DNA of 64,000 nt from Marinobacterium sedimentorum. GTDB lineage: Bacteria > Pseudomonadota > Gammaproteobacteria > Pseudomonadales > Balneatricaceae. Position numbers and translations under genes: made by a program. Positions 42,927-52,390 of this stretch are shown piece after piece (within the stretch, counting starts at the first letter, position 1; each line of letters starts with the position of its first letter). The stretch lies in NCBI RefSeq assembly GCF_024267675.1, contig NZ_JALDYX010000002.1:248001-312000 (forward strand). The letters run 5' to 3'. The notes under the pieces were generated by a model. That model worked only from the letters and a program-made list of their open reading frames with translations, made no database searches and was not told where the DNA came from.

Positions 42927-42946
42927 TCCAACAAGCCGTTCTAACA

Positions 42947-42985
42947 CAAAGGCCCCGCCATTGCTCAACAGTGGCGGGGCCTTTG
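42947..42985. terminator. Bidirectional terminator between VOC gene and maiA
   Basis: CAAAGGCCCCGCCA pairs with TGGCGGGGCCTTTG around an 11-base loop, with A- and T-rich edges for both convergent genes. Confidence 0.92.
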
Positions 42986-43121
42986 TTTATGGGTCATGAG
43001 GGCAGTGTGGCGGGAGCCCGCTGTGCGGGCGAATGGCCTTTTCGTAGCAGTGTAGAGGTACCACCCCTATGTCTCTGGGACCAGGCGCCTGCGGTTTAAG
43101 TCCTTCTAAGCGGGCGCCGTA

Positions 43122-43754
43122 TCAGATCGTCGAATCCGGCTGGCTCTCGGGGCGCGCGGCATCGAAGGCGGGCAGCGCGTTGCAGGCGTCCCAGATCGAC
43201 CGGATCTTGGGATAGGCCGACATGTCCAGGTTGAAGCGCAGCGCGTTGTAGACCTGCGGAATCAGGTACAGATCCGCCAGCGTGACCCCGCTGCCATGGC
43301 AGAAGGGTGCTGCAACGAGCTGCTCTTCAAGGACATCGAAACCCTCACGAATCCAGTGCAGGTACCAGGCGGTCTTGTCGTCGTCGCTTATATTCAAGGT
43401 GTCTTTCAGGTATTTCAGTACCCGCAGGTTATCGACCGGGTGGATATCGCAGGCGACCAGGTTGGCCCAGGCCCGTACCTGTGCTGCTGCGACAGGATCG
43501 GCCGGCAGCAGTGGGGTCTGCGGGTACAGGCTTTCCAGGTATTCGAGAATGGCGGTGGACTGGGTGAGTAGTTCGCCGCTATCGAGTTTCAGCGCTGGCA
43601 GCAGTCCCTGGGGGTTCAGTGCGCGGTAGGCTTCACCATGGTGCTCGCCGGTCAGAAGATTCACAGGCGTAAGCCGGTGCTCAATGCCCTTGATATTGAG
43701 TGCGATACGCACACGGTAGGCGGCGGATGAGCGGAAGTAGGTAAAGAGTTCCAT
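43122..43754 (-). CDS. maiA: Maleylacetoacetate isomerase (zeta-class glutathione transferase)
   Basis: 210 residues. The N-terminal thioredoxin-like domain starts LFTYFRSSAAYRVRIALNIKGI, with the SSAAYR active-site serine motif of zeta-class enzymes. STAILEYLE (near 66) binds glutathione, and the C-terminal helical domain contains VTLADLYLIPQVYNA. It isomerises 4-maleylacetoacetate to 4-fumarylacetoacetate. Third gene of hmgA-fahA-maiA, with a 69-base gap that holds a REP-like palindrome. Confidence 0.93.
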   Translation of the reverse strand: MELFTYFRSSAAYRVRIALNIKGIEHRLTPVNLLTGEHHGEAYRALNPQGLLPALKLDSGELLTQSTAILEYLESLYPQTPLLPADPVAAAQVRAWANLVACDIHPVDNLRVLKYLKDTLNISDDDKTAWYLHWIREGFDVLEEQLVAAPFCHGSGVTLADLYLIPQVYNALRFNLDMSAYPKIRSIWDACNALPAFDAARPESQPDSTI

Positions 43755-43775
43755 AACGGGTCCTTCACAGGCTCC

Positions 43776-43819
43776 TAGGAGCGGCGCCTCGCGCTTTCGC
43801 CGCGAGGGCGCGGCTCCTA
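43776..43819. repeat. REP-like palindrome between fahA and maiA
   Basis: TAGGAGC at the left and GCTCCTA at the right enclose GC-rich arms (GCGCCTCGCG and CGCGAGGGCGC), the style of Pseudomonas-type intergenic REP sequences. A related motif (GGGAGCCCGC then GCGGGCGAA) lies near 43016-43036, downstream of maiA. May stabilise or end the operon mRNA. Confidence 0.7.
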
Positions 43820-43823
43820 CGGG

Positions 43824-45140
43824 TTAGATTCTTGCAGGCAACAGGGTGCTGATCACTTCGCCAAAACCGATGCGCGCGGCGCCGTCTTTGGCGCAGAAGC
43901 CGCGCATGATGATGGCATCGCCATCTTCGAGGAAGGTGCGACTTTCACCGTTGGGCAAATTGATCGGTTTTTTACCGCCAGCGCTCAGCTCAAGCAGGGA
44001 GCCGGCTTCTTCGGGTTTTGGGCCGGACTGGGTGCCTGATCCCAGCAGGTCGCCCGGGCGCAGGTTGCAACCGTTGACCGTGTGGTGTGTCACCATCTGA
44101 GCGATGGTCCAGTAGGAATGTTTGAAGCTGGAGGTTGAAAGCCGTGTTGGGGCCTGGTCAGCGTTACGCATCTGCTGGGTTTGCAGCAGGCACTCAAGCT
44201 TGATATCCAGTGCACCGCTCTGGCTGTTAGCCTCAGAGCTCAGGTAGGGCAGCGGCTGGGGGTCGGCGGCGTCACGCGCGAAGGCCTGGCGATAGGGTGC
44301 CAGCGCTTCCATGGTGACGATCCAGGGCGAAATGGTTGAGGCGAAGTTTTTCGCCAGGAAAGGCCCCAGCGGCTGATATTCCCAGGCCTGGATGTCCCGT
44401 GCAGACCAGTCGTTGAGCAGGCACAGGCCAAACACATGATTATCCGCCTGTTCAATAGTCACCGGCTCACCAAGGGCGTTGCCGCTGCCGATAAAGATGC
44501 CGACTTCCAGCTCGTAGTCCATGCGCTTGCAGGGACCAAAGCTCGGCTCCGCGGCATCGGGTGCTTTGGTCTGCCCCTTCGGGCGGTGGAAGCTCTGGCC
44601 CGAGACATCAATGGAGGACGCCCGGCCGTGGTAACCGATGGGAATCCATTTGTAGTTTGGCAGCAACGGGTTGTCCGGGCGGAACAGGGCACCGACGCTG
44701 GTGGCGTGATGTACAGAGGTATAAAAGTCGGTGTAGTCGCCAACGGTACAGGGCATGGCATATTCCACATCCGCCTGGGCAGTCAGGCAGCTTTCCAGCG
44801 CGCTCTGGGTGCTGGAGCCACTGCGCAAGGCGCGGGACAGAGCCAGGCGCAGCGCCGACCAGGCCGGCTGGCCCATACCCATGAAACGATTCAGTGTGGG
44901 TTCGCTGGCAGCGCCAAGCGCCTCGCCGGCAAGGCCGTCAATAATGGTGAGCTTTGCTACGGCGGCAAGATCCAGTACCTGGTCACCGATGGCGACGCCA
45001 CCGCGCAGGGCTTCCTCGCTGCCACGGCGACGAAAGCTGGCGAAGGGCAGGTTCTGGATCGGAAAATCGCTGTCGGCGGTATTGGCGGAGGCCACCCAGC
45101 TGGTGAGCGTGCTGTCGTGTGTTTCGTTCAGAGTTGTCAT
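43824..45140 (-). CDS. fahA: Fumarylacetoacetase
   Basis: 438 residues, the usual size of the full-length enzyme with an N-terminal SH3-like domain. The catalytic and metal-binding part shows DYTDFYTSVHHATSVGALFRP (near 135; Asp metal ligand and catalytic His), DYELEVGIFIGSGN (near 205; Glu ligands) and LLNDWSARDIQAWEYQPLGPF (near 243; Asp). It hydrolyses 4-fumarylacetoacetate to fumarate and acetoacetate, the final step of tyrosine/phenylalanine breakdown. It starts 11 bases after hmgA. Confidence 0.95.
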   Translation of the reverse strand: MTTLNETHDSTLTSWVASANTADSDFPIQNLPFASFRRRGSEEALRGGVAIGDQVLDLAAVAKLTIIDGLAGEALGAASEPTLNRFMGMGQPAWSALRLALSRALRSGSSTQSALESCLTAQADVEYAMPCTVGDYTDFYTSVHHATSVGALFRPDNPLLPNYKWIPIGYHGRASSIDVSGQSFHRPKGQTKAPDAAEPSFGPCKRMDYELEVGIFIGSGNALGEPVTIEQADNHVFGLCLLNDWSARDIQAWEYQPLGPFLAKNFASTISPWIVTMEALAPYRQAFARDAADPQPLPYLSSEANSQSGALDIKLECLLQTQQMRNADQAPTRLSTSSFKHSYWTIAQMVTHHTVNGCNLRPGDLLGSGTQSGPKPEEAGSLLELSAGGKKPINLPNGESRTFLEDGDAIIMRGFCAKDGAARIGFGEVISTLLPARI

Positions 45141-45151
45141 GGTGTAGGGCC

Positions 45152-46456
45152 TTATTTGTCGCCGTTAAAGTATTTTTTCAGTCCGGACCAGCAGTCAACA
45201 TAGTCGTGCTGGCGGGCATCGGTTTCCAGGGCATGGCGCGTGGGCGCGATCACATAACGTGACTCGAACATGAATGCCAGGGTGTCCTGGTACTGTTCCG
45301 GTTTCAGTTCTGCGGCGCTGGCTTTTTCAAACACGGCTGCCTCCGGGCCATGGGGCGTCATGCAGTTGTGCAGACTCATGCCGCCGGCTTCAAAGCCTTT
45401 CTCCTTGGCATCATAGACGCCTTCGATCAGGCCCATGAACTCGCTCATGATATTGCGGTGGTACCAGGGCGGCCTGAAAGTGTTCTCGGCGACCATCCAG
45501 CGCGGCGGGAAAATTACGAAGTCGACATTGGCCACGCCTGGGCTGCCGCTGGGTGATGTCAGAACGGTAAAAATGGACGGGTCCGGATGGTCGAAGCTCA
45601 CAGTGTTGATCACGTTGAAGCGCGACAGATCGTACTTGTAGGGGGCAGAAGTGCCGACCCAGGCGACGACATCCAGCGGGGAGTGGCCCTGCGGTGCGCG
45701 GTGCAGGCCACCACAAAACTTGGCGATTACCTCGAAATCCCCATCCACATCTTCGAACCAGGCCACCGGATACTGGAAGTCGCGATCATTGGCATAGCCG
45801 TTGGCGCCAACCGGGCCACGCTCCGGAAGGTGCAGTGCCTCACCGTAGTTTTCGCAGATGAAGCCGCGTACCGGCCCTTCCGGCAGTTCGATCTTGAACT
45901 TGATGCCACGGGGGATGACCAGTATCTCGCCGGGTTGCACATGCAGAACCCCCAGTTCCGTATACGCGAGAATCGCGCCCTGCTGGGGTACAAAGAGCAT
46001 TTCGCCATCGGCGTTGTAGAAGAAACGGTTGCCCATGCCGGTATTGGCGCAGTAAACGTGAATGCCGATGCCGACCTGACTGCGGGCATCGCCGTTGGCA
46101 GCGACCGTGATCATGCCGTCGATAAAGTCGGTGTTTGCCTTAGGGATAGACAGCGCATCCCAGCGCAGCACGTTGGGCGGGCAATCCACTTCGGTAATGG
46201 GGGCGGTGCGGATAAGGCCTTTCTCCATGGGGCTGAAATCACCCATGGCGATTGACGGGCGGATGCGGTACATCCAGGTGCGTCTGTTGCTGTGGCGCGG
46301 TGCGGTGAACGCAGTGGTGCTGAACTGTTCGGTATAGAGCTTGTAGTCACAGCGCTGGGGATTGAACTGGCCCCGGGGCAATGCGCCCGGCAGGGCTTCG
46401 GTTTCATGTTCGTTACCGAAACCGTTGAGGTATTCGAGTTTACGGGAATCTATCAT
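45152..46456 (-). CDS. hmgA: Homogentisate 1,2-dioxygenase
   Basis: 434 residues from ATG 46456 ([27 protein letters not shown]), the normal HmgA length; the open frame to 46534 is an artefact extension across operator sequence. Characteristic segments include [19 protein letters not shown], the central [21 protein letters not shown], and [13 protein letters not shown]. The iron ligands are expected in the [14 protein letters not shown] (His, Glu) and [10 protein letters not shown] (His) regions near the C-terminus. It cleaves homogentisate to 4-maleylacetoacetate. First gene of the catabolic operon, with two MarR-type sites upstream. Confidence 0.95.
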   Translation of the reverse strand: MIDSRKLEYLNGFGNEHETEALPGALPRGQFNPQRCDYKLYTEQFSTTAFTAPRHSNRRTWMYRIRPSIAMGDFSPMEKGLIRTAPITEVDCPPNVLRWDALSIPKANTDFIDGMITVAANGDARSQVGIGIHVYCANTGMGNRFFYNADGEMLFVPQQGAILAYTELGVLHVQPGEILVIPRGIKFKIELPEGPVRGFICENYGEALHLPERGPVGANGYANDRDFQYPVAWFEDVDGDFEVIAKFCGGLHRAPQGHSPLDVVAWVGTSAPYKYDLSRFNVINTVSFDHPDPSIFTVLTSPSGSPGVANVDFVIFPPRWMVAENTFRPPWYHRNIMSEFMGLIEGVYDAKEKGFEAGGMSLHNCMTPHGPEAAVFEKASAAELKPEQYQDTLAFMFESRYVIAPTRHALETDARQHDYVDCWSGLKKYFNGDK

Positions 46457-46528
46457 TATTCGAATTTCCGTCAGGTTAGGTCGCAGTCTCGCCCTGTGCC
46501 TGCAGGCTTGCTGATTTAGGGCTAATGG

Positions 46529-46540
46529 TTTCAAGTGAGA
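46529..46540. promoter_or_regulatory. MarR-type operator copy 4 (hmgA)
   Basis: TTTCAAGTGAGA followed by CTAA matches TCTCAAATGAGA-CTAG of copy 3 with two core changes. 73 bases before the hmgA start codon. Confidence 0.68.
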
Positions 46541-46633
46541 CTAATGTAGCGTCGTATCTCGTCTGTTTCAACAGGAATTATGGTTTTTATATTTATAAGT
46601 TAAGATTTAAGCGCATTTTAATTCCTTATATTA

Positions 46634-46645
46634 TCTCTTGTGAGA
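46634..46645. promoter_or_regulatory. MarR-type operator copy 5 (hmgA)
   Basis: TCTCTTGTGAGA followed by GTATTTTAT, like copy 2 (TCTCATATGAGA-GTATATTTAT), so the similarity extends past the core. It is 105 bases from copy 4, about ten helical turns. Confidence 0.66.
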
Positions 46646-46859
46646 GTATTTTATGTCGTATTTTGGGTTCTGATGTCCGGGGCCGAAGGGCTCCTCGGAT
46701 GTCGGCCCCTGCGTATCCCGGGCGCAGCCCGAGGCAGCTGCTGGTTTGGATGTCCGCCCGGGTTTGACCATTAGGTGGTATCACTTCTTTACTGTAGGTA
46801 TCAGCGCAAGCCTTGGGAGGTGAGCGCTGCGTTGCGGCGCACCCGAAGGGAGCCTATCC

Positions 46860-49340
46860 ATGGAGCACAGTCTGCACATTGCCCACCTGGTTGCCGGCAT
46901 TATCGCCCTGCTGCTGATCGCTGCGTTGACACTGGCGGTCACCGAACGGCTGCGTTTTCCCTTTACGGTGGCGCTGGTGCTGGTGGGCATGGTGCTGACT
47001 GAAGTGGCACAGTCCTACCCGCAGGCACTGGGGCCGCTTGAGGGTATCGAAATCTCCTCGGGGCTGATTCTGTATGTCTTCCTGCCCACCCTGGTGTTTG
47101 AGTCGGCCTTTCACCTCGATGCCCGCCAACTGCGTCGCGATCTGGCGCCGGTGGTGATGCTGGCGGTGCCTGGTCTGCTGGTCTCCACCTTCATCATTGG
47201 CGGCGTCATGGCGTTGGCCACGCCCATCTCGTTTTCGGCGGCCCTGCTGCTCGGGGCCATCCTCAGCGCCACAGACCCCGTGGCGGTGATTTCCCTGTTC
47301 AAGCGTCTCGGTGCGCCGCGCAGGCTGACGGTACTGGTTGAAGGGGAGAGCCTGTTCAACGATGCCACCTCGATCGTGCTGGCGCGGGTGCTGGTGGGCA
47401 TACTGGTAGCTGGCGCCGTGTCCTTTGAATCGGTACTGGAAGGCGTACTGGATTTTGTGGTGGTCTTTATCGGTGGCCTGGTGGTGGGATGGCTCATGGC
47501 CCTGTTGACCGGCTATCTGCTGGGAGTGCTGCAGGGGCATCAGTTTATCGAAATTACGCTGACCACCATTCTGGCCTACACCTCTTTTCTGGTTGCCGAA
47601 GAGGTATTTCATGTCAGTGGAGTCATGGCAACGGTGGCGGCGGCACTGAGTTTCAGCGGCTGGGGCTGGATCAAGGTCAGTCCCGAGGTGCGTGCCTACC
47701 TGGAGCACTTCTGGGAATACATGGCCTTTATAGCGACGGCACTGATCTTCCTGATGGTGGGTATGCAGGCCGAGGTATCGGTGCTGCTGGAGGCCATGCC
47801 GCTGCTCGTCTGGGTCATCCTGGGCATGCTGTTGTCGCGCCTTGTGGTGGTGTTCGGCCTGATTCCGCTAGTGGAGCGCCTGCCCGGCGCCCAACCGGTG
47901 GAGCTGGGTTACAAGGCGGTGATCTACTGGGGCGGGTTGCGCGGTGCCATCGCACTGGCCATCGTGCTGAGCCTGCCGGCATTCGAGTACTCGGCCATTT
48001 TTACCACACTGGTGATGGGCGCGGTGCTCTTTACCCTGGTGGTACAGGGCCTTTCGATCAATAGCCTGGTGCACCGGCTGGGGCTGGATCGACCGTCACT
48101 GGCAGACCGCTTTGCCCGGGTTGAGGGTAATCTGCTGGCCAAACGCCGTGCTCAGATTCGCATCCCCGAACTGATGGCCGGTGGCCTGTTCTCAGGCTCC
48201 ATTGCGCAACGGCTGCAGCTCAACTCGGATCAGGAATTAATCACCATCCGCGAGGAGCTGGATCAGCTGCGTCAAACCGAACTCAATGCCAACGAGGAGC
48301 GGCGGCTACTCTACCTGCGCGGTTTTGCCGAAGAACAGTCGTTCTTTATCGACATGTTCAACAAGGGACACCTGTGTGAGGCGGCGTTCTGGCAATTGCG
48401 TCAGCGTGTTGCGCTGGACCTGGACACAGTGCGCTTCCAGGATCGGCTGGATCATATCGTCTTCTGCGAGCGGCAGGAGTCGGTGCTGGAGCAACAGCGT
48501 TTGCGTCTGCTGGGTCGCGTTTCGGTGCTGGCCGACTATGCCCAGTGGTTGCGCATTCGGCGGGTGGCCAAGGATTATGAGATTGCCTGGGGGCGTTATC
48601 AGAGCTGCTCCCGGGTACTGGAGCGTTTTGACGAACTGGTGGAAACGGAATCCATTTCCGCCGAGGTGGCATCCGAAGTCCGCCAGCAATACGTTGCCTG
48701 GCATGAAGCTGCCTGCACTCAGCTCGATCAGATGGCCGAGCAGTTCCCGGAGTTTGTTGCGGACATGCAGGAGCGCCTGGGGCAGCGTCTGGTCTTGCTG
48801 GCCGAAGGCGAGGCGATTGGCGAGCAGCTAGAGCGCGGCACCCTGCCGCAGGGCATCGCCGAGACACTGGAATCCGAGATGCGTACCAAGCTGCGGGCCT
48901 TGCGCGGGGCGGCCATTAAAAAGCTGCGGGTTGAGCCGTCCGAACTGCTGCGCAAGGTGCCGTTCTTGCAGGACATACCGGAGGCTGAGTTTGCGCAGCT
49001 GGCGACACGCATGCGCTCGGTAACCGTGGCCGAGGGTGAAAACATTATCAGCCAGGGTGATAGCGGCTATTCCGTGTATCTGATCGCAAGGGGCGTGGTC
49101 AGGGTGATACGGCAAGAAGGCGGCAAGGACCGCCAGCTGGCGACCCTGATGGCGGGTGATTTTTGTGGAGAGATGGCGTTACTGCACAGTGCGACGCGCA
49201 GTGCCACGGTGCGGGCGATAACGCCCTGCTCGCTCTACGAATTGCGTCGCGATGATCTGGTGCAGGCCATGCGCGAGTATCCTGCTATCCAGACAGCGCT
49301 GGAAAAGGCGGCGCTTGAGCGCAAGAATGCTCAGGCCTGA
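46860..49340 (+). CDS. CPA1-type Na+(K+)/H+ antiporter with C-terminal cyclic-nucleotide-binding domain
   Basis: 826 residues. Residues ~10-410 form about 12-13 membrane helices with the CPA1 motifs FLPTLVFESAFHLD (near 77), GAILSATDPVAVISLFKRLG (near 131-150; ion-binding Asp pair region) and VEGESLFNDATSIVL (near 159). Residues ~430-690 are a charged, mostly helical cytoplasmic part. Residues ~700-820 are a cNMP-binding beta-roll (AEGENIISQGDSGYSVYLIARGVVRVI; phosphate-cassette-like GDFCGEMALLHSATRSATVRA). The layout resembles SOS1-type antiporters. The cassette suggests control by cAMP or cGMP. GAAGGGAG precedes the ATG. Divergent from hmgA, probably unrelated. Confidence 0.9.
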   Translation: MEHSLHIAHLVAGIIALLLIAALTLAVTERLRFPFTVALVLVGMVLTEVAQSYPQALGPLEGIEISSGLILYVFLPTLVFESAFHLDARQLRRDLAPVVMLAVPGLLVSTFIIGGVMALATPISFSAALLLGAILSATDPVAVISLFKRLGAPRRLTVLVEGESLFNDATSIVLARVLVGILVAGAVSFESVLEGVLDFVVVFIGGLVVGWLMALLTGYLLGVLQGHQFIEITLTTILAYTSFLVAEEVFHVSGVMATVAAALSFSGWGWIKVSPEVRAYLEHFWEYMAFIATALIFLMVGMQAEVSVLLEAMPLLVWVILGMLLSRLVVVFGLIPLVERLPGAQPVELGYKAVIYWGGLRGAIALAIVLSLPAFEYSAIFTTLVMGAVLFTLVVQGLSINSLVHRLGLDRPSLADRFARVEGNLLAKRRAQIRIPELMAGGLFSGSIAQRLQLNSDQELITIREELDQLRQTELNANEERRLLYLRGFAEEQSFFIDMFNKGHLCEAAFWQLRQRVALDLDTVRFQDRLDHIVFCERQESVLEQQRLRLLGRVSVLADYAQWLRIRRVAKDYEIAWGRYQSCSRVLERFDELVETESISAEVASEVRQQYVAWHEAACTQLDQMAEQFPEFVADMQERLGQRLVLLAEGEAIGEQLERGTLPQGIAETLESEMRTKLRALRGAAIKKLRVEPSELLRKVPFLQDIPEAEFAQLATRMRSVTVAEGENIISQGDSGYSVYLIARGVVRVIRQEGGKDRQLATLMAGDFCGEMALLHSATRSATVRAITPCSLYELRRDDLVQAMREYPAIQTALEKAALERKNAQA

Positions 49341-49342
49341 GG

Positions 49343-49558
49343 TCAGGTATCTGTATTCAGCCGCGTGCCAGTCAGCTGGCGCTCGTATCTAAGCAGCGGT
49401 TCCCACACGCCGTTGTCATTGGCAAGCCAGGTACCACAGTTGTCACAACGGGCAATACAGAGGTTTTCCCGGGCAAACAGAATGCTGATCAGGCCTGATG
49501 CCGGCGCTGTTGTTTCCGGTGCCTGGGCGTGGGGGCAGAAAGGGCAGAGGTCGTTCAT
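49343..49558 (-). CDS. Small zinc-ribbon-like protein (71 aa)
   Basis: MNDLCPFCPHAQAPETT at the start and IARCDNCGTWLAND near residue 35 form two CxxC-type knuckles of a small zinc ribbon, with a hydrophobic stretch between. It ends 2 bases after the antiporter stop (convergent). The frame stays open to 49996, but that extension runs through the adjacent repeat element and is not protein-like. No strong ribosome binding site. Unknown function; possibly a nucleic-acid or metal-handling accessory protein. Confidence 0.55.
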   Translation of the reverse strand: MNDLCPFCPHAQAPETTAPASGLISILFARENLCIARCDNCGTWLANDNGVWEPLLRYERQLTGTRLNTDT

Positions 49559-49779
49559 AGGCGCAGGAGACCGTTCATGGGTCAACAAGGATACAGGCTG
49601 AAATACCCCATTCCTGCCAGACCGAAGGGCGCCTCGGCGGGAGGGCAGGGTGATGTATCGGAGCAGCCTGAGGTGGGCTTGGATTCGCCGGAATACCTTT
49701 TGATGAGCCTGTATTGATGACACGGGCAGGATGCGCGTATAGTGCCGCGCTGGCGGGTGATCGCCGATAATTTTGCCCG

Positions 49780-50075
49780 CTAGCTGCCTGTCGGACTTGG
49801 CCGGTCGTAGCGAGGGAAAGTCCGTTTTGAGGCAGTTTTTGGGCTCTTTTGAGGCGATAAATCGGCAGGATAGCCGATTTACACAGCGTGAGCTGCCCAC
49901 CGGGCAAGTTACAGGGATGTAGCTTGTGAAAAGTGGCCCTATAAAGAGTAAACAAAAATGACCCCTCTTTACCGTAAAGAATCGGCGTTTCCGCACGACT
50001 GCATGGATGCAGGAGGTAGGGCGAAGCAGGATGCCCGAGCCGAGTAGATCAGAGTTAAGTCCGACAGGCTGCTAG
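49780..50075. mobile_element. MITE-like element, copy 1 (with CTAG flanks)
   Basis: Direct flanks CTAG at 49780-49783 and 50072-50075 enclose 288 bases. The terminal inverted repeats are CTGCCTGTCGGACTT at the left end and AAGTCCGACAGGCTG at the right end. No transposase is encoded. Internal strings shared with copy 2 (52391-52635) include GTAGCGAGGGAAAG, TGAGGCAGTTTTTG, ACCCCTCTTT and GATCAGAGTTAAGTCCG. The right flank overlaps the stop codon of the gene at 50072-50338. Confidence 0.8.
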
Positions 50076-50338
50076 TGGTTGCTGCGTGCATAGGCCTGTA
50101 CGCCTGCGAATTGTGCCGTGGGGTTGTTGCTGTCGGCGCCGGGATCAGGTGGGCCCTGACGCTTGTCGTAATAGCCGATGCTAATAATTTCCCATTGCTG
50201 GAGGTAGCAATGCAGGTAACTGTTGCAGCAGCGGCACTTGTATAGCTGGCTGTCCTGCAGCGTACTGATATTGACCAGATAGGGGTGCTGGCGTTGCTGC
50301 GAAATCAGGAGTTCACAAGACGGGCAGGTGCTTTCCAT
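50072..50338 (-). CDS. Small zinc-ribbon-like protein (88 aa)
   Basis: Starts MESTCPSCELLISQQ and has YKCRCCNSYLHCYLQQWE near residue 33, giving paired CxxC motifs of a zinc ribbon, then a polar tail (PPDPGADSNNPTAQF). The stop codon (TAG, read from 50074-50072) is supplied by the CTAG flank of the MITE-like element, so the C-terminus may have been changed by the insertion. Unrecognised family. Confidence 0.55.
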   Translation of the reverse strand: MESTCPSCELLISQQRQHPYLVNISTLQDSQLYKCRCCNSYLHCYLQQWEIISIGYYDKRQGPPDPGADSNNPTAQFAGVQAYARSNH

Positions 50339-50612
50339 TTCAGTTGCCTCAGGTTATACGACTGTAATTTCGGTTAGCATCCGATGCGCCGAATGTTGCT
50401 TGTCCAAACAGGCTGTGGATTCTTGTGCACCTAGTTCAGGCGTTTGTACACAGGAGTAATGTTAGGCGAGACCCTGGCAAAAATATTTAGGACTTAGTCC
50501 TAATTTTGAATGCATGGTCAGAGTTTTCGATGTGTTGTACGGGTCAGGCCCGTTTTACTGACAGACAGGATGTCTGTTTCAACCGCAGGATGCGAGTCAT
50601 ACGGAATATTCC

Positions 50613-51314
50613 ATGCGTATGTTGTGGGTGGCACTGCTGTTGCCACTTTATGCGTTTGCCGATCAGCCGGCGTCCTTCAGTGCAGCCAAGCGGGAACTGG
50701 CTACCATTTATGCAGATAACCCGACGTCGTTTTATTGTAGCTGCCGCTACGAAGCGCGCGGCAAGCGCCTGGAGCCGGATCTGGCCAGCTGTGGTTATCA
50801 GGCGCGCAAGAACGCCAGCCGTGCCGGTCGGATCGAGTGGGAACATGTGATGCCTGCCTGGGTGTTCGGGCATCAGCGCCAGTGCTGGCAGCGGGGTGGA
50901 CGCCGGGCCTGTAGCACGGATCCTGACTTCAAACTCATGGAGGCCGACATGAATAATCTGGTGCCGGCCATCGGCGAGGTTAACGGAGACCGCTCCAACT
51001 ATGCTTACGGCATGATTGCAGGTGAGTCGCGTGCCTATGGTGCCTGCGATGTAGAGGTGGATTTCAAGGGGCGCACGCTGGAGCCCGCCGCTGCGATCCG
51101 TGGCGATATAGCCCGAATCTATTTTTACATGCGCGACCGTTACCATTTGCGCCTGAGCAAAAGCGAAACGCGTCTGCTTGAAGTCTGGAGCCGTGCCGAC
51201 CCCGTTGATCGCTGGGAGCTTGAGCGCAACAAGCGCATTCGTGCAGTGCAGGGGTTCGGCAATCCCCATGTGGAGGCGGCCGAGACGCTGCTGGTCAAGA
51301 ATCGCTTGCCGTAA
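50613..51314 (+). CDS. endA: Endonuclease I (periplasmic/secreted DNase)
   Basis: 233 residues with a signal peptide (MRMLWVALLLPLYAFA). The mature enzyme matches the EndA/Vvn family: YCSCRYEARGK near the N-terminus, RIEWEHVMPAWVFG (near 72-85; catalytic His of the beta-beta-alpha metal fold), then DMNNLVPAIGEVNGDRSNYAYG (near 110-131; Asn and Glu metal ligands). Several cysteines are consistent with periplasmic disulfides. It cuts double-stranded DNA non-specifically outside the cytoplasm. A weak ribosome binding site (CGGAAT) precedes ATG 50613. Confidence 0.92.
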   Translation: MRMLWVALLLPLYAFADQPASFSAAKRELATIYADNPTSFYCSCRYEARGKRLEPDLASCGYQARKNASRAGRIEWEHVMPAWVFGHQRQCWQRGGRRACSTDPDFKLMEADMNNLVPAIGEVNGDRSNYAYGMIAGESRAYGACDVEVDFKGRTLEPAAAIRGDIARIYFYMRDRYHLRLSKSETRLLEVWSRADPVDRWELERNKRIRAVQGFGNPHVEAAETLLVKNRLP

Positions 51315-51370
51315 GGCGCAGCAGGTGCTGGCCGCTCGGTCATGCAATTTATAGAAAGAGGACCTGAACC

Positions 51371-52342
51371 ATGCTTCATATAACCAATGGCGACATGGCG
51401 AATCAGTGGCTGCAATGCGCAGGCATCGGTGATGAGTATCTGGCCTGGAACGATGTGTTGCATGAAGGTCCAGTGCCGGGCGGGCTGACGCTGGACGAGT
51501 TGTCCCGGGTCCGCGCTGCCTTTATTGCCAGCTGTGGCTGGGCGACCGACTTTGAAGCCCAGACGCATTTTCAGGCGCGGGATGCCCTGTTTCGCCGCGG
51601 CGCGCGTGAAGGCGGTGTTGTTATCTGGAATTCGTTCGAGCTCTATGATCAGTTGCACCTGCTGCAAATGCTCAACTGGTATCACGTGGAAGGCCAGGGG
51701 CTTGCCTGGCCGGAGTTGGTGCTGGTGGAGGACTACCTCGGCCAGGCGGAGCCTGAGCGGGCGGCAAGGCTCTATGCAACCCGACAGCAGTTAAGCGAGG
51801 CGCAGATGACGCTGGCGGTGGATGCCTGGCAGGCGTTCTGTAGTGCCAATCCGCGCACCCTGGTGAACCTGCTGCAACAGGATCTGTCGGCGCTGCCGTT
51901 CCTGGCCGCCGCAGTTGAGCGTTTGTTGCAGGAGTATCCGGGGCCCCTGGGCATCAATCGCACCGAAAAGCAGGTGCTTGAGGCCCTGAGCGCAGGGGTT
52001 CAGGATGCCGTGGGTTTGTTCCGCAGTGTGCGTGCTGCGGAGGCAGTGACCTTTATGGGGGATGCCAGCTTCTGGCGGGTACTTGAGGGGCTGCTGCGCC
52101 CGCCGGCTGCGCTGCTCAGTTGTGAGGGTGGCCATTTTGTGCGTCCGGCGCTTACCGGTTGTGATGAGGCTTTTCTGGCACTGCGCTTCTCGCTCACGTC
52201 CAGAGGGCAGCAAGTGCTGATGGAAAATCAGGATTGGCTGTCAGAGCAGCCGATCGATCGCTGGATAGGTGGCGTCAATCTTGGCGGCAGTGGCATCTGG
52301 CGTTGGGATGCCGTGGCGGGGGAGCTGAAACGGGGCCAGTAA
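51371..52342 (+). CDS. DUF1835-domain protein
   Basis: 323 residues. The N-terminal ~120 residues (MLHITNGDMANQWLQ, then WNDVLHEGPVPGGLTLDELSRVRAAFIA) match the DUF1835 family, found in many bacteria with no established function; the C-terminal ~200 residues are the associated helical domain. AGAGGA precedes the ATG. It lies 56 bases after endA in the same direction, but operon membership is uncertain. Confidence 0.75.
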   Translation: MLHITNGDMANQWLQCAGIGDEYLAWNDVLHEGPVPGGLTLDELSRVRAAFIASCGWATDFEAQTHFQARDALFRRGAREGGVVIWNSFELYDQLHLLQMLNWYHVEGQGLAWPELVLVEDYLGQAEPERAARLYATRQQLSEAQMTLAVDAWQAFCSANPRTLVNLLQQDLSALPFLAAAVERLLQEYPGPLGINRTEKQVLEALSAGVQDAVGLFRSVRAAEAVTFMGDASFWRVLEGLLRPPAALLSCEGGHFVRPALTGCDEAFLALRFSLTSRGQQVLMENQDWLSEQPIDRWIGGVNLGGSGIWRWDAVAGELKRGQ

Positions 52343-52390
52343 CGCCCATTTGACCGCCGGTTAACGACTTGCGCAGTCGCACAAGCGCTG

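Noticed and set aside
49343..49996. 217-residue reading of the small zinc-ribbon gene
   Set aside because: The extra 146 residues cross the MITE-like element and adjacent non-coding DNA; only the last 71 residues look like a protein.
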